Below, one piece after another: positions 1 through 7,709 of a stretch of DNA of 64,000 nt (positions are counted from its first letter, which is position 1; each line of letters opens with the position of its first letter). The DNA is from Cellulomonas sp. NTE-D12 (GTDB lineage Bacteria > Actinomycetota > Actinomycetes > Actinomycetales > Cellulomonadaceae). The DNA is taken from assembly GCF_027923705.1 (NCBI RefSeq), contig NZ_AP026442.1, positions 2,728,001-2,792,000 on the forward strand, given 5' to 3'. A program made the translations under genes and the position numbers. The notes under the pieces are model-generated. The model was not told where the DNA came from. It saw only the letters and a program-made list of their open reading frames with translations, and did no database searches.

Positions 1-1
1 G

Positions 2-1042
2 ATCCACGCGACCGCGGCGGTCGGCGAGCCCAAGGTGGACAGCGCCGCCCGTCGGCTGACGGAGCTGGCGCCGGACCTCGTCGTGGAGCCGCACCGGCTG
101 TGGCTCGACGAGTCCAACGCCGCCACCGTGCTGCAGGGCTACGACCTGGTGCTCGACGGCACGGACACGTTCGCCACCCGGTACCTGATCTCCGACACCT
201 GCGCCGAGCTCGGGGTGCCGCTGGTGTGGGCGTCCGTGCTCCGGTTCGACGCCCAGGTGTCGGTGTTCTGGTCCCGGCCGCCCGCCGGCATCGCACCGGT
301 GACGCTGCGCGACCTGTTCCCCGAGCCGCCTGCGCCGGGGTCGGTGCCGTCGTGCGCCGAGGCGGGCGTGCTGGGGGCGCTGTGCGGGATGGTCGGCTCG
401 ATGATGGCCACCGAGGCGGTCAAGCTGGTCATCGGCGCCGGGCAGGTGCTGCTGGGCCGCGTCGCGGTGGTGGACGCGCTCGGCATGCGGGTGCGTGAGG
501 TGCCGCTGCTGCCGCGGGCGACGAGCGCACCGACGGACGTGGCGGGGGCACCGGGGGCGGCGGCGGGCGCGTCGCCGGCGGTGGTGACCGAGCGGCTCGC
601 CGTCGGGACGCACCCTGTGCCGTTCACCGCTCGGGCGACCGGGGATCCGCGTGGGCCCGCCACCGCGCGAGAGGCCACGGCGTCCGGCGACCTGTCGCTG
701 GACGAGTACCGGGCGCTGGCCGCCGCCGACCCGGCCCCGGTGCTGCTCGACGTGCGGGAACCGTCCGAGTTCGCCGCGGACGCGCTTCCCGGTGCGGTCA
801 ACGTGCCGGTGTCCGCCCTGGTGCAGGCCTCGCGGCACGGGCCGGACGTGGTGCGCGCGCTGCTGACCGAGGCCGGCGCCGACCCCACCGGGCTGCTGGT
901 CGCGTACTGCGCGGTCGGCGCACGCTCGACCCGTGCCGTCCAGCTGCTGGTGGCCACCGACCACCGCGCCCGGACGCTGGCGCCGGCGGCGGTCACGGCG
1001 ATCCGCGCCGAGGTCGCGGCGGCCGGGCGGAGTGCCCGGTGA
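2..1042 (+). CDS. moeZ: MoeZ-type adenylyltransferase/sulfurtransferase, 5' truncated by the window edge
   Basis: The reading frame is open from the first bases, so the N-terminus (including the ATP-binding loop of the E1-like domain) lies outside the window. What remains is the C-terminal part of a ThiF/MoeB domain (DGTDTFATRY, then WASVLRF and a Cys-Ala-Glu-Ala-Gly-Val-Leu-Gly stretch), a proline/alanine-rich linker, and a rhodanese domain (LLDVREPSEF, then a catalytic-loop Cys in YCAVGARS). Proteins of this build adenylate the C-terminal Gly-Gly of MoaD-like sulfur carriers and sulfurate them. The stop overlaps the moeA start (GTGA), so it heads a molybdenum-cofactor operon that also encodes its likely substrate MoaD. 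Confidence 0.9.
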   Translation: MHATAAVGEPKVDSAARRLTELAPDLVVEPHRLWLDESNAATVLQGYDLVLDGTDTFATRYLISDTCAELGVPLVWASVLRFDAQVSVFWSRPPAGIAPVTLRDLFPEPPAPGSVPSCAEAGVLGALCGMVGSMMATEAVKLVIGAGQVLLGRVAVVDALGMRVREVPLLPRATSAPTDVAGAPGAAAGASPAVVTERLAVGTHPVPFTARATGDPRGPATAREATASGDLSLDEYRALAAADPAPVLLDVREPSEFAADALPGAVNVPVSALVQASRHGPDVVRALLTEAGADPTGLLVAYCAVGARSTRAVQLLVATDHRARTLAPAAVTAIRAEVAAAGRSAR

Positions 1043-2319
1043 GCGGTCTGGTCCCGGTCGCCGAGCACCTGGCGCGCGTGCTGGCCGTCACCCCGACGCT
1101 GCCCGCCGAGCGCGTGCCTCTCGCACAGGCGGCAGGGCGGCGGATCGCCGAGGACGTGCACGCCCTGGTGCCGGTCCCGCCGTGGGACGCCTCGGCGATG
1201 GACGGCTACGCGCTGCGCCACGTCGACGTCGCCGGCATGGCGGCCCAGGGCGAGGCCGGCGGTGCAGACGACGACGGCGTCACGCTCGACGTCGTCGCCG
1301 ACGTGCCGGCCGGCTCGGACCTCGACCCGCACCTGACTGCCGGCCAAGCGGTCCGCATCATGACCGGTGCGACGCTTCCGACCGACGCGGACACCGTCGT
1401 GCAGCTGGAGCACACCGACCGCACCGACACGCTCGCCGCCCTGCCGCCCACCGTCACGGTGCTGCGCGCACCGAGCACAGGCATGCACGTGCGGCGCACC
1501 GGCGAGGACAAGGCCGTCGGCGACCTGGTGGTCCCTGCGGGGACGCTCGCGCGCGCCACCGTGCTGTCGGCGCTCGCGTCGACCGGCCACGGCAGCGTGC
1601 TGGTGACCCGGGCGCCGCGCGTCGTCGTGATCGCCACCGGCAGCGAGCTGGTCGCGCCGGGCGAGCCGCTGCCGCGCGGGCACATCCCCGACTCCAACAG
1701 CCTGCTGGTCTCCGGGCTGGTGGCCGAGGCTGGTGGCGAGGTTCTCACGGCCGAGCGGGTGCATGACGACCCCGCGGCGCTGGCGTCCGCGCTCGAACGG
1801 GCGGTCGCCCTGGAGCCCGATGCGGTGATCCTGACCGGCGGGGTGAGCGCGGGGGCGTTCGACCCGGTCAAGCAGCTGTTCACCGGCTCGTCGGACGTCA
1901 CGTTCACCAAGGTGGCCATGCAGCCGGGCAAGCCGCAGGCGTTCGGCACGCTGCCGGGCGGGGCGCTGCTGCTGGCGCTGCCGGGCAACCCGGTCAGCGT
2001 GTGGGTGTCGTTCCACGTGTTCGTCCGTCCGGCGCTGCTGACCATGCAGGGGGCGGAGCCGTCGGCCGTGCGGCCGGCGCCGGTGCGCGCCCGCGCCGCC
2101 TCGTCGTGGCGCACCCCGGCCGGCCGCACCCAGTACCTGCCCGTACGCCTGTCACCGGCTGCGGAGGGCTGGGCCGTCGAGCCCGCAGCCCGGCGCGGGT
2201 CGGCATCGCACCTGGTCGGCAGCCTCGCGGCGGCCGACGGGTATGCGATCGTGCCCGCGGAGACCGAGCAGGTGCAGGCCGGTGACCTGGTGGACGTCGT
2301 GCTGACGGACCGACGCTGA
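1039..2319 (+). CDS. moeA: Molybdopterin molybdenumtransferase MoeA
   Basis: MoeA ligates molybdate to adenylylated molybdopterin, the last step in making basic Mo-cofactor. The 426-residue length is usual for the family. Visible signatures are WDASAMDGYALR near the N-terminus, the RIMTGATLPTDADTVV segment, IATGSELVAPGE, and the TGGVSAG and LPGNPVS loops of the MoCF-binding domain, followed by the small C-terminal domain. The GTG start overlaps the moeZ stop by four bases. moaC follows 16 bases downstream, so translational coupling and a shared transcript are likely. Confidence 0.95.
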   Translation: MSGLVPVAEHLARVLAVTPTLPAERVPLAQAAGRRIAEDVHALVPVPPWDASAMDGYALRHVDVAGMAAQGEAGGADDDGVTLDVVADVPAGSDLDPHLTAGQAVRIMTGATLPTDADTVVQLEHTDRTDTLAALPPTVTVLRAPSTGMHVRRTGEDKAVGDLVVPAGTLARATVLSALASTGHGSVLVTRAPRVVVIATGSELVAPGEPLPRGHIPDSNSLLVSGLVAEAGGEVLTAERVHDDPAALASALERAVALEPDAVILTGGVSAGAFDPVKQLFTGSSDVTFTKVAMQPGKPQAFGTLPGGALLLALPGNPVSVWVSFHVFVRPALLTMQGAEPSAVRPAPVRARAASSWRTPAGRTQYLPVRLSPAAEGWAVEPAARRGSASHLVGSLAAADGYAIVPAETEQVQAGDLVDVVLTDRR

Positions 2320-2335
2320 GGACGAAGAAGGAGCC

Positions 2336-2809
2336 ATGGACGCACTGACCCACCTCGACGGCGCCGGCCACGCCCGGATGGTCGACGTGACGGAGAAGAC
2401 GCCGACGGTCCGCTCGGCGACGGCCAGCGGATTCGTGCACTGCAGCCCGACGGTGGTCGCCGCGCTGCGCGACGACACGGTACCGAAGGGCGACGCGTTC
2501 GCCGTCGCCCGCATCGCCGGGATCGCCGGGGCCAAGCGCTGCGCCGAGCTGCTGCCGCTCGCGCACGTGATCGGCGTGCACGGCGCCAGCGTCGACCTCG
2601 AGCTGACCGACGACGGCGTGCGGATCAGTGCGACCGTGCGTACGGCCGACCGCACGGGCGTGGAGATGGAGGCCTTCACCGCGGTGTCGGTGGCGGCACT
2701 CGCGCTGGTGGACATGGTCAAGGCGCTGGACCGCGGCGTGTGGTTCGGCGACGTGCGGCTCGAGGCGAAGACCGGCGGGAAGTCCGGCGAGTGGCGCCGC
2801 GAGCCGTGA
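2336..2809 (+). CDS. moaC: Cyclic pyranopterin monophosphate synthase MoaC
   Basis: MoaC works with MoaA to turn GTP into cyclic pyranopterin monophosphate, the first Mo-cofactor intermediate. The 157-residue protein shows the MVDVTEKTPTVRSA start, the KRCAELLPLAH segment with its conserved histidine, GVEMEAFTAVSVAALALVDM, and a Lys-Thr-Gly-Gly-Lys-Ser-Gly end. A good Shine-Dalgarno (AAGGAG) precedes the ATG. Its stop overlaps the GTG of the mobA-like gene (GTGA). Confidence 0.95.
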   Translation: MDALTHLDGAGHARMVDVTEKTPTVRSATASGFVHCSPTVVAALRDDTVPKGDAFAVARIAGIAGAKRCAELLPLAHVIGVHGASVDLELTDDGVRISATVRTADRTGVEMEAFTAVSVAALALVDMVKALDRGVWFGDVRLEAKTGGKSGEWRREP

Positions 2810-3816
2810 CCGGTCCCGTCCCGCAGCCCGGGTCGATCCAGCCGGGCTCGATCCAGGCCGTGGTGCTGACCGGCGGCCGTGGGTCGCGGCTCGGCGGTGC
2901 GGCCAAGGCGGAGCTGGATCTCGGCGACGGACCGCTGATCGCCCGGCTGCTCGATGCACTGGCCGCGACGGGGCTCACGGACGCCGTCGTCGTCGGGCCG
3001 CCACCCTCCCACGTGCCGGACTCCGTCCGCGTGCGCGTCACGCGCGAGGACCCGCCCTTCGGCGGTCCGGCGGCGGCGGTGCAGGCCGCGCTGCCCCTGC
3101 TCGAGGCCCCGTGGGTGCTGCTGCTCGCGTGCGACCTGCCCCGCGCGGGCGACGTGGTGCGGCTGCTGCTGGACCGCTGGGCCGGGGGCACGGGCGGCGG
3201 GCGCGACGGCCTGGTGCTGGTGGACGACGCGCAGCAGCCGCAGTGGCTGGCCGGCGTCTACGAGCGAGAGGCGCTGGCGCAGGCGTTGCGGGTGGCGACG
3301 TCCGAGGCGACCCTCGGAGGGCGGCGCGGACCGCGGATGGGCGACGTGGTGCGGCGCCTGCAGCTGGAGCCGGTGGCGGACCCGTCGGGCGCGAGCCGCG
3401 ACGTGGACACGCCGGAGGACGTGGAGTGGTGGCGACGCCGCGCCGGTGACGGTGGTGCGGCGGCGGGGCCGACGACCAACGAGAGGACGACCGTGGAGCA
3501 CAGCGGCAAGGCCGGACGGGTTCCGGCAGGGGCGCTCGGCGACTGGCTCGCCGAGCTGCGGGGGCTGCTCGGCATCGAGGACCGGATCGACGTCGATACC
3601 GTGCTCGACGTCGCGCGGGACGTGGCGCACGGGGTCGCACGGCCGGCGGCGCCGCTGAGCACCTTCGCGCTCGGCCTGGCGGTGGGTCGCTCGGCGGCGG
3701 CAGGCTTGCCGGTCGACGAGGAGCTGGAGCGCCTGGCGGCGCTGGTGCAGCGCCGCGCCCTCGAGCACGCCGCCGAGCCCGCCACCGAGGCCGCCGTCGA
3801 GCAGGGCACCGAGTGA
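2806..3816 (+). CDS. MobA-like nucleotidyltransferase fused to a DUF6457 domain
   Basis: I take the GTG at 2806 that overlaps the moaC stop, giving 336 residues. An in-frame upstream start would lie inside moaC. Residues about 15-210 form a MobA-type GT-A fold: LTGGRGSRLGGAAKAELDL (nucleotide and lysine signature), EDPPFGGPAAAVQAAL, and LLLACDLP with the metal-binding Asp. A linker leads to about 85 residues matching DUF6457 (GDWLAELRGLLGIEDRIDVD, with downstream AxFxxGLAVG-like sequence), which is usually a stand-alone small protein in such operons. The family role is guanylylation or cytidylylation of Mo-cofactor. The DUF6457 role is unknown to me. Confidence 0.85.
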   Translation: MTGPVPQPGSIQPGSIQAVVLTGGRGSRLGGAAKAELDLGDGPLIARLLDALAATGLTDAVVVGPPPSHVPDSVRVRVTREDPPFGGPAAAVQAALPLLEAPWVLLLACDLPRAGDVVRLLLDRWAGGTGGGRDGLVLVDDAQQPQWLAGVYEREALAQALRVATSEATLGGRRGPRMGDVVRRLQLEPVADPSGASRDVDTPEDVEWWRRRAGDGGAAAGPTTNERTTVEHSGKAGRVPAGALGDWLAELRGLLGIEDRIDVDTVLDVARDVAHGVARPAAPLSTFALGLAVGRSAAAGLPVDEELERLAALVQRRALEHAAEPATEAAVEQGTE

Positions 3817-4064
3817 GCACCACCACGGCCACGGTCCGGCTGTTCGCGGCGGCCGCCGAGGCGGTCGGCGCCGAGCAGCTGGAGCTGCCGGTCGGCACCG
3901 TCCAGGACGTCGTCGACGCCCTGGTCGCGGCTGGCGGCCCCGACACCGCCACTGTGCTGGGCCGGTGCTCCTTCCTGGTCGCGGGCCTGCGCGCCGACAC
4001 CGCGCACACGCCGGTGCCGGCCGGTGCGGTCGTCGACGTCCTCCCACCCTTCGCCGGCGGCTGA
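3813..4064 (+). CDS. moaD: MoaD-type sulfur carrier, small subunit of molybdopterin synthase
   Basis: This 83-residue ubiquitin-like protein ends in Phe-Ala-Gly-Gly, the C-terminal Gly-Gly that is adenylated and thiocarboxylated. The VRLFAAAAEAVGAEQLEL and VVDVLPPFAGG segments are typical. The GTG start overlaps the preceding stop by four bases. With MoaE (encoded near 6 kb on the other strand) it forms molybdopterin synthase, which inserts the dithiolene sulfurs. Confidence 0.92.
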   Translation: MSTTTATVRLFAAAAEAVGAEQLELPVGTVQDVVDALVAAGGPDTATVLGRCSFLVAGLRADTAHTPVPAGAVVDVLPPFAGG

Positions 4065-4121
4065 CCCGACCTGCAACGCCTTTTGCCTCAACCCCTCGAC
4101 CGTGGGTGACGACGAACAACC

Positions 4122-4796
4122 ATGCGCAGCCGTCCTGAGCCGCAGCCGTCGGCCGCCTCCGCCGTCGTGCTCACCGTCGACGATTGGGCCGGGACGTTTC
4201 AGGTCCCGTCGGGTGCCGAGCGACAGCTCGAACCCGGTCCACGCTGGCTGGTACCGGGCGCAGGCGCGATCGGTCTGGTCCTTGCCACCATCCTCATCAG
4301 CCCCGGACCGCCGCCGCCCTTCACGTGGCTCGGCGTCCTGCTGTTCCTGGCGAGCGCGGTTGCGATGGCTCTGAACTTGGGAGGAAGCCGCGGCGTGACG
4401 GCGGCGATGGCCGGCGCGACCCTGGGATGGTTCGCTCTCGTGGCTGCCGTTCTCGGCACCGACCACCTGGACAAACGGCTCGCGATCGCCTTCCTGGCGC
4501 TCGGCCTGCTCGGTCAGGTGGTCGCGGCAGAACGCCTTCGATCCCGCTCACTCCGGGACGGGAACTGCATCGTCGCCGCACGCCGCGGCGCGCGCACCGA
4601 CGGCTGGGTGGTGCGCGTCGATGGTCCGCCCTGGGGGCGACAACTCGGCGTCGAGACGTCGGGCGGCCCGGGTGGCCCGTGGACCGGCTCTCAGGCCGGA
4701 TGGCAGACGCTGCGACCAGGCGTGGGCCATCCCGTGGGGATCTGGCAGGGCGACGCCGGCCGGACCGTGGTGCTGCTGCCTCGAGTGCCGCGCTGA
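4122..4796 (+). CDS. Hypothetical four-helix membrane protein
   Basis: I do not recognise this 224-residue protein. It has a polar N-terminus, four predicted membrane segments (about residues 44-62, 70-90, 96-115 and 122-138) and a cytoplasmic-looking Gly/Trp-rich C-terminal domain of about 80 residues. There is no clear Shine-Dalgarno before the ATG. It lies between moaD and the convergent moaA with no visible terminator on either side, so it may be read through from the moe operon. Nothing ties it to cofactor synthesis. Confidence 0.6.
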   Translation: MRSRPEPQPSAASAVVLTVDDWAGTFQVPSGAERQLEPGPRWLVPGAGAIGLVLATILISPGPPPPFTWLGVLLFLASAVAMALNLGGSRGVTAAMAGATLGWFALVAAVLGTDHLDKRLAIAFLALGLLGQVVAAERLRSRSLRDGNCIVAARRGARTDGWVVRVDGPPWGRQLGVETSGGPGGPWTGSQAGWQTLRPGVGHPVGIWQGDAGRTVVLLPRVPR

Positions 4797-4814
4797 TCCG
4801 CGGACCGTCGCGGG

Positions 4815-5933
4815 TCAGCCGCCGATGGCGTTCATGCCGCGGGCCGGCTGGAGGAAGCCGGGGTCGTTGATGCCGTGGCCCGGCAGCTTGCCGTGCACGC
4901 ACCGGCGGAGCACCGCGTCGATCCCGTCGTCCGTGCCCTCGTCGTCCCGCCCGTCCGCACCCGCCTCGCCGCGCAGGACCGCCCGCAGGTCCAGCTCCGA
5001 GGTGGCGAACAGGCAGCTGCGCAGCTGACCGTCGGCCGTCAGGCGCAGCCGGTCGCACGCCCCGCAGAACGGCGCCGTCACGGCCGCGATCACGCCGACC
5101 CGGTCAGGTCCGCCGTCGAGCAGGAACGTCTCGGCGGGTGCACCGCCGCGCCCCGGCAGCGGGGTCAGGGTCCACCGCTCCCCCAGCGCCGCCAGCATCT
5201 CGTCGCGCGTCACCATGCGGCCGCGGTCCCAGGTGTGGCCGGCATCGAGCGGCATCTGCTCGATGAACCGCATCTGCGCACCGTGAGCCACGGCGAACTC
5301 GACCAGGTCCACCAGCTCGTCGTCGTTGACGCCGCGCATCGCCACGGCGTTGAGCTTGAGCGGCCGCAGCGGGGAGGCCGCCGCCGCCGCGATCCCCTCG
5401 AGCACGTCGTCGAGCCTGTCGCGCCTGGTCAGGGCGTGGAAACGGTCGGGACGCAGGGTGTCCAAGCTGATGTTCAGCCGGTGCAGACCGGCCGCGACCA
5501 GGTCGTCGAGCACCGCGCCGAGCCGGATGCCGTTGGTGGTCATCGCCACCTGGACCGGGTCCCCGGACGGCCCACGCAGGGCCGACAGCCGCGCCACCAG
5601 GTCCACCAGGTCCGGCCGCAGCAACGGCTCACCCCCGGTCAGCCGGAACGTGGTGATGCCGTCCTGCGCGCACACACGGGCGACCCGCACGATCTCGTCG
5701 GCGGACAGGATGCTGGGGCCGGCCAGCCAGGCCATGCCCTCGGCCGGCATGCAGTACGTGCAGCGCAGCGAGCAGCGGTCGGTCAGGGAGATGCGCAGGT
5801 CGCGGTGCACCCGGCCGAACGTGTCCACCAGCGGGTCACCGCGGCGTCCCGACGGCACCCCGGGCATCGCCTCGGGGGCCGGTCGGGGCGCTCCGATCGT
5901 CACGGGGACCGCGGTCCGCCCACCGCCGGTCAC
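4815..5933 (-). CDS. moaA: GTP 3',8-cyclase MoaA (radical SAM)
   Basis: MoaA starts Mo-cofactor synthesis by the radical-SAM rearrangement of GTP. I choose the GTG at 5933, which sits one base beyond the moaE stop, giving 372 residues; longer in-frame starts run into moaE. The radical-SAM CxxxCxxC is at residues 54-61 (DRCSLRCTYC). The TGGEPLLR SAM-binding motif follows, and the second [4Fe-4S] site is near the C-terminus (FCGACDRLRL, then RSCLF). The protein ends in Gly-Gly, which MoaA needs for activity. It is the last gene of the leftward mogA-moaE-moaA set. Confidence 0.95.
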   Translation of the reverse strand: MTGGGRTAVPVTIGAPRPAPEAMPGVPSGRRGDPLVDTFGRVHRDLRISLTDRCSLRCTYCMPAEGMAWLAGPSILSADEIVRVARVCAQDGITTFRLTGGEPLLRPDLVDLVARLSALRGPSGDPVQVAMTTNGIRLGAVLDDLVAAGLHRLNISLDTLRPDRFHALTRRDRLDDVLEGIAAAAASPLRPLKLNAVAMRGVNDDELVDLVEFAVAHGAQMRFIEQMPLDAGHTWDRGRMVTRDEMLAALGERWTLTPLPGRGGAPAETFLLDGGPDRVGVIAAVTAPFCGACDRLRLTADGQLRSCLFATSELDLRAVLRGEAGADGRDDEGTDDGIDAVLRRCVHGKLPGHGINDPGFLQPARGMNAIGG

Positions 5934-5934
5934 A

Positions 5935-6348
5935 TCAGATCCCGACCCACGACGTGCGACCGTCCGCCTGCGACTGCCGCTTCCACACGGGCAGCTCGGC
6001 CTTGATCCGCTCCACCAGCTCCCGCGACACCTCGTACGCCTGCGCCCGGTGGGCGGTCGCGACGCAGGCCACCAGCGCGAGGTCGCCGACAGCGAGCGCA
6101 CCGATCCGGTGGCTGACCGCGACACGCGCGCCGCCGGCCTCCGCCGCCTCGGCGAGCTCGGTGAGGATCCGCTCGGCCTCCGGGTGCGCGCTGTACTCGA
6201 TGCCGGTCACCTCACCGTCGGCATCCGGGTCGTGGTCGCGCACCTGGCCGACGAAGGTCACGACGGCGCCGCACGCCGGGTCCTGCACGGCCGCGAGGTG
6301 CGCGGTCAGGTCCAACGGGTCGCTGCTGACGCGCGCGAGCGCCGCCAT
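5935..6348 (-). CDS. moaE: Molybdopterin synthase large subunit MoaE
   Basis: The start ATG at 6348 overlaps the mogA stop (ATGA) and gives 137 residues, close to the family length. Visible signatures are GAVVTFVGQVRDH, IEYSAHPEAE, VSHRIGALAVGD and VWKRQ with the catalytic lysine region (ELVERIKAELPVWK). With MoaD it converts cyclic pyranopterin to molybdopterin. It is translationally coupled upstream to mogA and abuts moaA. Confidence 0.94.
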   Translation of the reverse strand: MAALARVSSDPLDLTAHLAAVQDPACGAVVTFVGQVRDHDPDADGEVTGIEYSAHPEAERILTELAEAAEAGGARVAVSHRIGALAVGDLALVACVATAHRAQAYEVSRELVERIKAELPVWKRQSQADGRTSWVGI

Positions 6349-6947
6349 CAGTGGTCGCCGCCGCGCAGCTGGTCGAGCACGTGAGGCACCAGCGGCACCA
6401 GCACCTCCAGGGACTCGCGGACGGCGGCGGGCGAACCGGGCAAGTTCACCACCACCGAGTGTCCGGCCGTTCCGGCGACCGCGCGCGACAGGGCCGCGGT
6501 CGGAGTCTTCTGCAGACCTCGGGCACGGATCACCTCCGCGACACCCGGCAGCTCCAGGTCGAGCACGGCGCGGGTCCCCTCCGGTGTGCGGTCCCGCGGT
6601 CCGACACCGGTCCCACCGAGGGTCAGCACCAGGTCGGCACCCTCCGCGACCGCCTCCTCGAGAGCGACGCGAACCGGGTCGGCCCCGTCCGGGACCACGC
6701 GGGGCGCGTCCACCGACCAGCCGGCCTGCGTCAGCGCCTCTGCGGCTGCAGGTCCGGACAGGTCCTCGCGCAGCCCAGCTGCGGACCGGTCCGAGACGGT
6801 GATCACCACGGCACGGCGACGTGGCACCTGGTCGGTGTGGACGTGGACGTGGGCGCCGGCGGAGGGGTTGCGGCCGACCTCGTGGCGGTGCTGGCCGGTG
6901 GTGTCCACGCCGTGCGCGGCGGCGTCCGTCGGGTCCGGTCGCGGCAT
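6348..6947 (-). CDS. mog: MogA/MoaB-type molybdopterin adenylyltransferase
   Basis: The ATG at 6947 gives 199 residues: about 50 residues rich in His and Asp, then one MoCF-binding domain (VVITVSDRSAAGLREDLSG, LTLGGTGVGPRDRTPEGT, VVNLPGSPAAVRESL). The family adenylates molybdopterin before MoeA inserts molybdate. The histidine-containing lead is not typical and could be unstructured. The gene starts 36 bases from the divergent HTH regulator, in an AT-rich stretch that probably holds both promoters. Confidence 0.9.
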   Translation of the reverse strand: MPRPDPTDAAAHGVDTTGQHRHEVGRNPSAGAHVHVHTDQVPRRRAVVITVSDRSAAGLREDLSGPAAAEALTQAGWSVDAPRVVPDGADPVRVALEEAVAEGADLVLTLGGTGVGPRDRTPEGTRAVLDLELPGVAEVIRARGLQKTPTAALSRAVAGTAGHSVVVNLPGSPAAVRESLEVLVPLVPHVLDQLRGGDH

Positions 6948-6951
6948 CGGG

Positions 6952-6980
6952 CCAATATAACGGACGATGGTAGTTTCTAA
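6952..6980. promoter_or_regulatory. AT-rich divergent promoter/operator between mog and the HTH regulator
   Basis: The 36-base gap is strikingly AT-rich against its surroundings. Leftwards, TATATT (a -10 candidate) sits about 12 bases before the mog ATG. Rightwards, TAGTTT lies about 7 bases before the regulator GTG, which would give a leaderless message. The two promoters overlap, so one regulator bound here could control both directions. I see no clean inverted repeat. Confidence 0.5.
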
Positions 6981-6983
6981 GCC

Positions 6984-7709
6984 GTGACGGACGACGCGAG
7001 CACCAGCGCCGCGCTGGCCTCCCCGGCACGCCGCCGGGTGCTCGACGCGGTCCGCGCGGCAGCGGAGCCTTCGACGGCCCAGCAGCTCGCCGTCGCGCTG
7101 GACCTGCACGTCACCACGGTCCGCTTCCACCTGGACCTACTGGAGCAGTCGGGTCTCGTGGAGCGGGTGACCCGCCATGCCGGCCGGCGCGGGCGGCCCA
7201 GCGTGCACTACCGCGCGGTGGGGCCAGCGGCGGACGTCGCGAGGGACCAGATGATCGAGGCGCTCGCCGAGGCCCTTGCCGCGAGCGGAGCCGCCGCGCA
7301 CCGGGAGTCGGCGGCGGCGGGCCGGCGGTGGGCGGACCAGCTCGCGGCGCGAGCCGACACCGACCCGGGCACGCACATCGACCCCGCCACGCGCACCGAC
7401 CTCGCCACCCGCACCGACCCTGCCGGTCAGGCTGCCGAGGCCACCGCCGCCATCTCCGAGGTGTTCGGGCGGCTCGGCTTCGACCCCGAGGCGCACGACG
7501 ACACGATCCGGCTGAGGTCCTGCCCGTTCCGCGAGACCGCGTCCCGCTACCCCGAGATCGTCTGCCAGGTGCACACCGGGTTGGCGCAAAGACTGGCGGA
7601 ACGGGCCTTCGACGGGGAACGTGTGCAGGTACGCCTCACCCCCTTCGTCGAACCGGAGCTCTGCGTGCTCCGCCTGGCCCCGCGAACGGATGGCGCCCTT
7701 GTCCGCTGA
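6984..7709 (+). CDS. HTH transcriptional regulator with C-terminal cysteine (metal or Fe-S) domain
   Basis: This 241-residue protein has an N-terminal winged-helix domain (SPARRRVLDAVRAA, TVRFHLDLLEQSGLVERV, GRRGRPSVHYR) of the ArsR/SufR-like type. The C-terminal half carries conserved Cys and His (SCPF, then VCQVH 13 residues on, then ELCVLRL), a pattern seen in iron-sulfur or metal-sensing members. Between the two lies a tandem stretch of Thr-Arg-Thr-Asp-like hexapeptides (about residues 128-148). The GTG start is close to a -10-like TAGTTT. It is divergent from the Mo-cofactor operon and overlaps the P450 gene by 20 bases, so it probably regulates one or both. The ligand is unknown. Confidence 0.8.
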   Translation: MTDDASTSAALASPARRRVLDAVRAAAEPSTAQQLAVALDLHVTTVRFHLDLLEQSGLVERVTRHAGRRGRPSVHYRAVGPAADVARDQMIEALAEALAASGAAAHRESAAAGRRWADQLAARADTDPGTHIDPATRTDLATRTDPAGQAAEATAAISEVFGRLGFDPEAHDDTIRLRSCPFRETASRYPEIVCQVHTGLAQRLAERAFDGERVQVRLTPFVEPELCVLRLAPRTDGALVR

